From contig CM057344.1 in NCBI GenBank assembly GCA_030015575.1, positions 598,990,410 to 599,054,409 of the forward strand: 64,000 nt of DNA, written 5' to 3'. The notes under the pieces are model-generated. The model saw nothing but the letters and a program-made list of their open reading frames with translations, ran no database searches and was not told the DNA's origin. This document shows positions 55,831-64,000 of the stretch, piece by piece (within the stretch, counting starts at the first letter, position 1; every line of letters starts with the position of its first letter). The DNA comes from Agapanthus africanus (lineage: Eukaryota; Streptophyta; Magnoliopsida; Asparagales; Amaryllidaceae). The position numbers and the translations under genes are program-made.

Positions 55831-55946
55831 AGAGTTGACACAAAAGACAACAGGCGGATCCACTCACGAAGGCCATACCCCAGATACAATTTGAGAGACT
55901 CTTCGGGATGTTGGGTATGAGACACTACAACAGCTGGCCTTAGTGT

Positions 55947-55957
55947 AAGTGGGAGAT
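55947..55957 (+). promoter_or_regulatory. Polypurine tract of Copia-A
   Basis: AAGTGGGAGAT directly precedes the 3' LTR start TGTTAG. Confidence 0.85.
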
Positions 55958-58197
55958 TGTTAGTTATATATATGCCCTAGAGGCTATTGTTGAACATAAG
56001 ATGTATATTATAGTGGATGCTTGGATATATATAAAGAGGACTTTCTTGCTCGACATGATAGTATGCTATTTGGTTTCACTTTGTCTTAACATGTTGACTT
56101 GTATTGGTTTAATGTCTTGTTCTCACATGTTGATAAAGCCCTTAGGATATGTACTCAACTACTAGGACTATGATGCAGATCATACTAGTGGGGCCAGGGT
56201 AGTCCAAGAGTACATCCTATAACTGTTCCTAGTCGAGAGAGTTTCGAGATAGGGCATCGATACTCCAGAGTAGACTAGCGTATAAGCATCTTGACCCATT
56301 TGATGGGCGATGGATGATCCTATATACATTGGTGTTTGACATCAAAGATGGTGTACGGGTGCTCAGTGGAGACTGGACACACTGAACGGACTAGCCGAGA
56401 ACCCCTAGATGGTATTATACCTATCGTCAGATAGCAGTTCTCTGGCGACACTGGTACAGGTTAGTCTGTAGACCCGAGATCGTCATAGAGTCTTGTGTGA
56501 CTCCCACTGTGCTTTGATTTGCACCTTACCACGTTCATGAGAATGTGCAAAACGGTGGCTTTTGGGTACAGTCCCGAATCACATAGAGGCAATAAGCGAT
56601 AGGAGGGGTTTTGTCTCTCCCGGTATTGGGGGTTGATGTTGCGCTGTGTTCGATTGGCTATAACTGGAAGTCTCTGGCCAGGGCTGATATGGAGATCTAC
56701 TGGTAAGTGTTATCGGTAGTTTCTCGATCCGTTATGAGCCTCACATCGACACGACTTATCGGTTACTGGGGTCTGACGTTTACCACCCATAGACTAGATA
56801 TGCGACATATCAGACGAAAAAACCAGACTGTACGATAGTGTTACCGATTGGATTTACAGGAGTGTGTACAGGCTTGCTTGTTGATCTTCTGATCGCTCAA
56901 TACCTGGGTGGCTCTTATGTTTAGCTGACCGCTTGCAGCTTGTGGGTGTTTGATATGATCATCACCTACTGCCGGCGTATTGACAAGTCTTTAGAGTCCT
57001 ACACAGAGGTTTCTGTGCTAAGGAGAAATGGAGTAGGAGTACATATGTGATATGTGCGGTACCGAGATTAATATGATATGAGATACCGTATTCTATTCTC
57101 GCGATATGTGATATCGGCCGGGTATATAAGATATAGTCGGGTTATCGGATCAAGTGTTGATTCGATAAAAAGATATATATTATATTAGTCGGTTATATGT
57201 AATATAGCCGGGTTATTAAATCAAGTATTGATTTAATAATTTAATGTATAATTAAATATGTGATATATTACATTACATTAACTAATATAAGCTCACTTAA
57301 ATGATTCTTTTTCTCACTTGATGATACATTGATATATATATGATATATGTTAATTGTATTATTTTCTTTTGTTACATTATATATTATATATGTGATATAT
57401 AATATTGTAACATGTTAGTGTTACAAATGCAACTAGTGTTTATGAGTTAAACCATGATTAAGGTTGGGATTAGGTTAATTATTTTGGTTAATTCTTAATG
57501 ATGGATTAAGTCATGGATAAGCTTTGAAGAAGCTTCATGAAGTGTTGACTTAGTCCACCCTCTTTAGATATTTATCAAGATATTTGTTAACCTTATCCTA
57601 ACCCTAACCTATGGTTTATTCTCTACCAGGGTTAAGCATGACATGCTTAACCCTTGGTTGCATTTCTAAGCTCAACAATTATTCATATTCATTCATCACA
57701 ACTTCATCTTCTTCTTGCTCTTCACAAAAGCTTTCTAGCTTTTCATTTGTGATGAATTTTTTTGAGAAAAAGAAAACTAAAGAGAGAAAAATTCCTACCT
57801 CATCATTCTCTTCTATACTAGCCATATAGATTAGTGTGTTAGCTTCACTAATACCTCATTAATGAAGTAATAGCTTGGGTTTGAGATTTCTCAAGATAAA
57901 TCATCTTTGATTGTGAAGATTACTAGCAAGCATGCATCATTCACTTCATGGAGCCTCTCAAGAGTATGGGAACTTAATGATCGCGGTGAAGGGACCTCAA
58001 TTCGGAGCTTATGAAGCGAAGGAACGGACTACAAAGATTGTAATCCCTAACTCTTAGAAGTAAATTAGTTTACTTGTTGCTTTTAACCCTAATTCTCTAG
58101 CAAAGATTCTTGCATAGGTTGTTTGGCACTTGAAATTTTTAAATACGGCATGTTTGATGCCTTGTGGAAGCTTGTTCTAGTGCCTAATAACCTTACA
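55958..58197 (+). repeat. 3' LTR of Copia-A (2240 bp)
   Basis: Same length as the 5' LTR, with scattered substitutions. It is followed by ACTCC at 58198-58202, the second target duplication copy. Confidence 0.96.
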
Positions 58198-58202
58198 ACT
58201 CC

Positions 58203-58848
58203 TATGCCCGCCTCACAAGCAACCATTGGCCTGCCTCCGAGCCCCCTGCACAATTAATCTCCTCGGCCCTCTCAGCTCGCCTCCAGGCCATCACAGAACC
58301 AAGATACCTCGGCCTCCCGCTCATCCCGAGCCTCCCGCCCGTCCCCGAGCCTCCCGCCGAGCTCATCTTCCTCGGTCTCATCGACAGACGAACGACACCA
58401 ATCACAAGCGCATCCACCTCACCTCCGCGAATCTCGCCATGCGCGAGATATCCGCCGGCCACGTCCCGCGTTCCACGCCATCACGATCCCCCATTAACGA
58501 GCCTGTCTCGCCATTAATGCGAGATCCCGCCTATCAGCGTGACGTCGAGAGCGTAACGGCCTGCGTGATTCTCGCGCCTGCCTGCCTGTTGCCACCACTA
58601 TATAAAACCCCTCTTTCAGACGGTTCAAGTAAGTCATTCTTTCCCCACTAGGCCGTTACTCTGCTCAAATATCCGGTCTAACTTGTTCATCGGAGGGTCC
58701 TCGGTGGTACAACCACCCCGGGACTTCCTTGCAGGTAGCTCGACATCAACCACCTCAAACCCATTGAGATCCACACGCTTCAGGAGGCAACCTCCAACTC
58801 AATCTCAGCCGTCCATCATCGCTTGCAGCAGATCTATGGAAGGTAACA
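58203..58848 (+). repeat. 3' LTR of Gypsy-4, remainder
   Basis: This GC-rich stretch continues the LTR begun at 23579. A TATA box TATATAAA lies at 58599-58606, followed by AACCCCTCTTTCAGACGG and a U5 of about 220 bp. The end at GGTAACA 58842-58848 is an estimate; CATCA near 58869-58873 is an alternative that mirrors the TGATG start. Total LTR is about 805-830 bp. Confidence 0.65.
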
Positions 58849-58989
58849 TCTGAAGGAGATCCATACCCCCATCACTGTCTAAATATTTATAGAGAGAAGA
58901 TGATTGAAATTTGAATTTAATTGGGTTATATTATAACAGGTTGATGATGTAGTTAGCATCATGCGGGAAAAGATTGAAAGAATTTTATC

Positions 58990-58990
58990 A

Positions 58991-59061
<71 letters not shown>
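58990..59061 (+). repeat. (TC)n(TA)n microsatellite, left of the MITE
   Basis: About nine TC units followed by about 25 TA units. A second (CT)n(TA)n tract lies right of the MITE at 59449-59508. Confidence 0.95.
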
Positions 59062-59065
<4 letters not shown>

Positions 59066-59446
59066 ATAATGGAGGAAAGATGCCATAGGAGGGAATTTAC
59101 TCCAATGGTGTCGAAAAAATACAATCTCCATCGTTTTTTCCGACGATCGGCACCCATCATTTTCATCGTTATCATCTAAGATATGGATACACCAAATTTC
59201 ATATGATTCTACCACTTTTTCACCGTTGAATTAGTGAGTTCAAAATTAACGGTTTACCGATAATAGAACTTTTTACATTGCTAAATCAACAGTGAAAAAG
59301 TTGTAGAATCATATGAAATTTGGCATACCCACATCTTCGATAATAACGATTCCGATGATGGATTCCGATCGTCGGAATACACGATGGAGGACGTATTTTT
59401 TTGACGTCATAGGAGGAAATTCCCTCCTATGGCCTCTTTCCTCCAT

Positions 59447-59452
<6 letters not shown>
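59062..59452. mobile_element. MITE-like inverted-repeat element
   Basis: About 390 bp with arms of roughly 165 bp, similar over most of their length. The left starts GAGAATAATGGAGGAAAG and the right, reverse-complemented, GAGAGTAATGGAGGAAAG; both then read CCATAGGAGGGAATTT and, further in, CCAAATTTCATATGATTCTA. No coding capacity. The superfamily is unclear; it lies between two (TC/CT)n(TA)n tracts. Confidence 0.8.
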
Positions 59453-59515
<63 letters not shown>

Positions 59516-59689
59516 GGAGGAGACCATCTTACACCCTTAAAGTTAGCATTATAATAGTACAAATAAGATCTAGATATAATCGAGTATTAGATACACTTAG
59601 TTTTTGAAAGTTAATACATTTAGAAAATAGGTTAGCCACCACGGAAGGAAGGTTTTTTGTTTTCAAATGATGATTTTTTTTTTTGATAC

Positions 59690-60546
59690 ACCGCCTCAAA
59701 AAAATATGCTATTTTTAAAATCCATCCCAAAAAGATTGAAATTCTATATATCATCCTCAAAATTTTGGGGTTGCTCTAAAAACACCTTGTGTTAATCATT
59801 TTCATCTAATCTTTAAGTTTGTTGGTTAGGCTTAACTAAGGCTACTCTTCTCTAACCCTTAGGTAACCTCCTCACCCCTTTTTTCCCCTCCTATTTTAAA
59901 CCGTTTCATAATACTCAAATGAGATTCATCCTTCACAAATTTCACTTGTTTGTATAAAACCCATCATCAATATGCAAGTTTTAAGCTTATTTGATTCAAA
60001 AGTGCAATTTTGGCAACACCCTATCTTGATTCTAGCATAAACATTGTCTATCTTGAGGATTGAGAAGAAGGAAAAATCACCCATTCGAAAACAATAGCAG
60101 TTCTTGTGGATTTAGGATTCAAAATCAAATTTTGAGACGTGGGTTTATTTCACCTGTGCTCTGAGTAGTGGGTACAGTGTGATGCTTTGTTTCACAAATC
60201 ATCTTAACATATCATAGTAATATTTTGGATGCCAAAAGTAGAGAATCCTATACCTAAATGCAGAGAATCCGAAAAAAGAGCAGCGATCAAGTAAACAAAA
60301 CCTTAATTTTTAATTTGAGGCAAATTCATAGCCCTAAATTTTGTATGACATTCAAAGAGGAGCAGGATTACTTTTGAGGGGTAAAGCCCATAACCAGGTT
60401 AAAGGAATATTTCCGAGAGATGCTGGGTAAAACAAATCAGGGAGATACTTTTGGTTAACTTATGTCTTTTAGGAGCGATTTTTTGAATATCGAATTTTTT
60501 GGGATGATTTTTGGAAATAGCATATTTTTTGGGATGGTATATGTAA
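59690..60546. mobile_element. Putative foldback element with about 70-bp inverted ends
   Basis: The left end (59694-59760) matches the reverse complement of 60478-60546: both contain AAAAAATATGCTATTT followed by ATCCCAAAAA and AATTC. The interior is AT-rich with no open frame of note. No target duplication was identified, so class and exact ends are uncertain. Confidence 0.55.
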
Positions 60547-61904
60547 AAATAACCCTATAAAATATCACGACACATCCCGGTTGTGCTTAACTGTCTTCCG
60601 AACTTCCTTGCCAAATTCTTCTTTGTTAGAAATCGACATGTGCGTCATGTAATAGGCTTATCCACATAAGTCAGTGACTAATGGCAAAACGGTAATTTTG
60701 TCAATAGCGTTTATTCTGAAATAGAGATTGAGATGCAATCCTAATCTTTTTTCTTCTTCTAAAAAAAAAGAGAGAAATAAGAATTTTCGGATTGAGAAGA
60801 AGACATAGTATTATGTGGAAGCAAAATAAGAGGGGAACACGGCGTTCTTTTCTAAATTGATTGTGTACACCGGCTTGAGTATTCGGAGAAGATTTATCAA
60901 AGAAAATAAAGAACAAAAGATTGGGAATTGGCTAAGTTATGAAAGGAATCTACAATATAAACATTTCGCTTGTGTTACAACCTAGGAACTTTATTCTGTC
61001 ATTGATATCAGAGCATCTTAAGTTAACATTCAGGATATTGTTTAGTACATCTTACTACACATTATGGACGTTCTATATATACGTATTTAAGGGTTTTTTT
61101 TGTATCCTTCATGATTCCCTAAAGTTGAACCGAATTCACTTATTTTGTGTTATGTGTTATGAATGTCGATTTATGTTTTTAAGCCCATGAAATTATATTC
61201 ATTGGATCTTTCTCGAATTATATTTTCATTAATATAAAATTCATATTTTTTGGTGAAGAAATGAATTTATTATTAATTTTTTTTAAGATTATGAACGATA
61301 TTTGTTTATATGAAAAATAGGACGGTTTGGGGATCCGTGCAGGAACGGGCATTGCCCAATACAACTACCACGCACACGCATCCGCGCACGTGTGTGCACG
61401 TATGAGCCGCTCATGTGTGTCGCACGTAATTGTCGTGCAGCACGTGCCCAGCACATGTCTCGATCCCATAGACTTGTTGACCGTTGACCAATTGAATGTT
61501 GGTTGGTTGGGTTGACCTTTGATCGTTGACTATGTTGATCATTGACTAGACTGGTCCAAGCTGATCAGAATCGAATCAAACCGGTCCAAACCGGTCCGGA
61601 TGGCCTGAACACCTTTTTAGACGTTTTTAACTTGTTTTAAAGCTGTTATTTGGTTCCTTTTTTAAGCTATTCTCGAAATTTGATTTCCTATTCAACTAAA
61701 TTGATTTTATTCCTTGATAATATGTGAAAGATAAGATCAAGTCTATGTGTGATTCCAAATATGTTATTAGTGTTGCATATAATAATGAACATAATGTCAT
61801 TACATGTTATGATATTATATGATGTCGACCATATTTTTTTTATGACCTGTTTATTTCTTAGACAAGACTTGATGGAATATGTGTGTTATCCCAACTAGGG
61901 ATTA
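60547..61904. other. AT-rich intergenic sequence
   Basis: No coding signal found. 61370-61465 is rich in CACG/CGTG words (G-box-like), and 61480-61560 has six or seven TTGAC cores. The ORFs here are short and unsupported. Confidence 0.5.
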
Positions 61905-62279
61905 TTGGTCGTTTCTTGGGATGTAACAATGATCTATCTTTCTATAACTTTGTATATGGAACACCTTATAGCGGATGGAGGTTTTGTCTTGGATCACACA
62001 AAGGGAATGAGATACATACTCAATTGTCTTCTACTTGACAGCATTATGCTGACTCCAAAGACGGAGGTTGATGGTTTCCTTCGTTCACTCCATCCTGATT
62101 ATGTTAAGGAGCGGCGAGCAATCAAGCGCATCGGAAAATTACACGATAAGAAAGACTATGGATTCGAAAATGTGACTAGTCTCATGGGTATGATGCATTT
62201 TCAGGACCATGCTGCCGCAATCAATGATAGACCAATAAGATATAGCCGGTCTCATGGATATGATGCACTCTTAGACTAG
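61905..62279 (+). other. Unassigned 124-codon open frame
   Basis: The protein reads as plausible soluble sequence in its second half (KTEVDGFLRSLHPDYVKERR, charged residues) but matches no family I recognise. Two near-copies of GGTCTCATGG(G/A)TATGATGCA occur at its end. It may be a fragment of an old transposable element or a decayed exon. Confidence 0.25.
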
Positions 62280-62542
62280 ATACTGTAGGAAACTATACCG
62301 ATATTGCAGCCATGGGAATTTTCACAGTGGGAGAATGAGCTGAGTTTTTTTTGCTGAGATTATTTAGGCCAATAATGGAAAAGTTGGGGTTTTGGACAAT
62401 TCATCCAAAAATAGGTTGCATGATTTTAGCTATTTATCTAAAGAGCCATATAGCGCTCATAACTTGGAGGACCAAAAAAATAATAATAAACCCAAACCAA
62501 ACTAAAATAGAAACGAGAAAAAAGAAGAAGGAAGAAATGAAC

Positions 62543-63144
62543 TGTTGAAAATTGATACAAATTAAAATCTAGGGTTAGGTGCCACCTTTTGACATGCATG
62601 ACATTGTTAGATGGTAATAATGTTAGGTGATGACTTTGTTAGGTGCTACTTTGACATGCATGATATTGTTAGGTGGTGACAGTGATAGGTGGTGACCTTG
62701 TTAGGCGCTACTTTTGACATGCATGACATTGTTAGGTGGTGACAATGAAAGGTGGTGATTTTGTTAGATAGTGATATTGTCATAAGCGCTATAAAAGCAC
62801 ATCTTATGAGTGAGGCATTTTACATCTATCACAAGCATCATCATAAGAGGCAAAGGCTGAGAGAGATTTGTATAGAGAGATTTGAGAGAAATCTCATAAG
62901 GTTGTTCTTGTGTGCAAACTTGATTCAAGTATAGTAGACGTTTGCAGATTCCGCTCTGCCGGGAACTAGCCATACGGTGGGTGAACCTCGTTAACAAATC
63001 TATCTTGCTTGTGATTGATTACTTTCTTATTCCTGTATTTTTTAATTTATATTGTCTTTCGTCGTTTAATTGCGTGATTGTATTTTTGCGTGATTTGGGT
63101 TTTGTCGCGAGCACTGTTCCGTGGATCGACTCTCCCTCCCAACA
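62543..63144 (+). repeat. 5' LTR of Copia-B (start estimated)
   Basis: It ends CCCAACA at 63138-63144 before the primer site. TGTTGAAAATTG at 62543 is the best start, giving 602 bp. U3 holds about four repeats of TTTGACATGCATGACATTGT with TTAGGTGGTGAC (62570-62775). TATA box CTATAAAA is at 62789-62796. Confidence 0.6.
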
Positions 63145-63146
63145 AC

Positions 63147-63158
63147 TGGTATTAGAGC
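63147..63158 (+). promoter_or_regulatory. tRNA-Met primer binding site of Copia-B
   Basis: TGGTATTAGAGC differs from the standard TGGTATCAGAGC by one base and lies two bases after the LTR end. Confidence 0.85.
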
Positions 63159-63315
63159 AAGGTTAAGAGAACCTAGGGTTCTTCGATTCTATAATCTAGG
63201 TAACGGTGGGTAACGACGCTTGTGTCATCTTCCCCACTTTCTTAGATTGTAGTTTTGAAGGCGTTGGTTCAGATCTAGGAGGAAGCCGGGTTTGCTGTGA
63301 TACAGACGAAAGACG

Positions 63316-64000
63316 TCAGAGGATAAGATAAGAATCGAGAAATTCAATGGTCATAATTTTGGTTGGTGGCACATACAGTTAGAAGACTGTCTATACCAAA
63401 AGGATCTATATCTTCCGTTGCTAGGAGAAAAGCCAGAGAAGATGACCGATGAGGAGTAGAACCTTTTGGATAGGAAAGCCTTGGCGACGATCAGATTGTC
63501 GTTGACTCCGCAGGTGGCCTTTAATATCTCAAAGGAGAAAACAACTAAGGCGCTAATGATGACGTTAGCAAAGTTGTATGAGAAGCCATCGACATCAAAT
63601 AAAATATTTTTGATGAAGAAGCTTTTCAACATGAAGATGGTAGAGAATGGTTCGGTGATAGAACACCTGAACGAGTTCAACAGAGTGATAAGCCAACTTG
63701 AGTCCGTTTCAATCATCTTTGAAGACGAGATTCGAGCCCTACTGTTCCTATGTTCGTTGCCAGAGAGTTGGGAGAACCTAGTGATGGCAGTTAGCAACTC
63801 TATCTCGGGGATTCTCACGTTTAATGATGCGGTAAGCTGCATATTAAACGATAAGATGCGGAGAAAGTCCGTGAGTGGGAGTTCTGGAACTTCTGCACTT
63901 TCGGTGGAGAATCGTGACAGAACAATGGAAAAGGGAAAGTAGAAAAGGGGCAAGTCTAAAAGCTGGGGCAAATTTCAAGGAAAAATCCAGAGCGCCTGTT
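63316..64000 (+). pseudogene. gag: Gag of Copia-B, partial and broken
   Basis: The reading frame shows a copia Gag (UBN2-type) pattern: IEKFNGHNFGWWHIQLED near 63334, LDRKALATIRLSL, IFLMKKLFNMKMVENGSVIEHLNEFN, split as LFNMKMVENG and IEHLNEFN, LLFLCSLPESWENLV, then a Lys/Arg-rich tail. TAG at 63457-63459 and TAG at 63940-63942 interrupt it; I find no ATG near the expected start. The zinc knuckle would lie beyond the edge. Confidence 0.85.

Larger units (their letters stand above)
23738..58197 (+). mobile_element. Copia-A: Ty1/copia LTR retrotransposon, split by Gypsy-2
   Basis: Two 2240-bp LTRs (23738-25977, 55958-58197) start TGTTAG and end TTACA. The direct repeat ACTCC flanks the element (23733-23737 and 58198-58202). 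A tRNA-Met primer site follows the 5' LTR and a polypurine tract precedes the 3' LTR. Without Gypsy-2 and one ATGTT copy it is about 10.1 kb. Domain order PR, INT, RT, RNase H defines Ty1/copia. No gag is found. The lineage within copia is not assigned. Confidence 0.96.
62543..64000 (+). mobile_element. Copia-B: second Ty1/copia element, 5' end only
   Basis: A short LTR (about 62543-63144), a tRNA-Met-type primer site and a Gag coding region reach the window edge. The short LTR with tandem repeats in U3 recalls the Tnt1/Tork type, but this is by form only. Confidence 0.75.

Noticed and set aside
58226-58651. 141-codon Pro/Ser-rich frame
   Set aside because: Lies across U3 and the TATA box of the Gypsy-4 LTR; GC-rich composition explains the open frame.

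Overview
This window is plant nuclear DNA made almost entirely of nested LTR retrotransposons; I find no host gene I can defend. The plant origin rests on Ty3/gypsy elements of the Tat type (a second RNase H after the Ty3 RNase H, very large size, spliced antisense genes with plant-only domains), Ty1/copia elements primed by initiator tRNA-Met, and MITE-like elements in the right flank. The species cannot be named from this sequence.

Layout. (1) Gypsy-1, minus strand, 1-11927: 5' LTR at 8501-11927, then leader, gag, protease, RT, RNase H and the start of integrase, running off the left edge. It sits inside (2) Gag-3, plus strand, 11928-19847: a gag-only, non-autonomous element with about 4.7 kb of tandem-repeat tail and a 3' LTR starting at 18357. 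Gag-3 sits inside (3) Gypsy-4, plus strand: only its repeat tail (19848-20700), a three-exon antisense gene (23061-20964) and its 3' LTR (23579-23737 plus 58203-58848) are here. That LTR was split by (4) Copia-A, 23738-58197, which has 2240-bp LTRs and an ACTCC target duplication. Copia-A was split by (5) Gypsy-2, 26998-51309, a complete 24.3-kb element with an ATGTT target duplication. Right of the nest (58849-62542) lies AT-rich DNA with two inverted-repeat elements and (TC)n(TA)n tracts. (6) A second copia element, Copia-B, begins near 62543 and runs off the right edge in gag.

How the parts work together. Gypsy-1 and Gypsy-2 are members of one family in opposite orientation. Their order is LTR, PBS, leader with repeated VF(D/S/T)R(L/I) motifs, gag, zinc-knuckle module 1, acidic linker, module 2, protease, linker with module 3, RT, RNase H, archaeal-type RNase H, integrase, hairpin/tandem-repeat tail, antisense spliced gene, 3' LTR. 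The antisense gene of Gypsy-2 carries a plant-mobile-domain-like region and has five exons whose frame closes exactly; that of Gypsy-4 resembles the putative gypsy-type transposon family (PF04195) and has three exons. Both have a minus-strand TATA box. All long reading frames carry stops or frameshifts, so every element here looks defective.

The most unusual signal is structural. LTRs and 3' tails are built from short inverted repeats in which a core is constant while the flanking arms vary and stay complementary: five-hairpin cassettes (six copies in two element families), palindromes on a TTAAA core, CACGTG pairs four bases apart, GGAC/GTCC hairpins and GAAA-tetraloop mini-hairpins. Several arm changes are compensatory.
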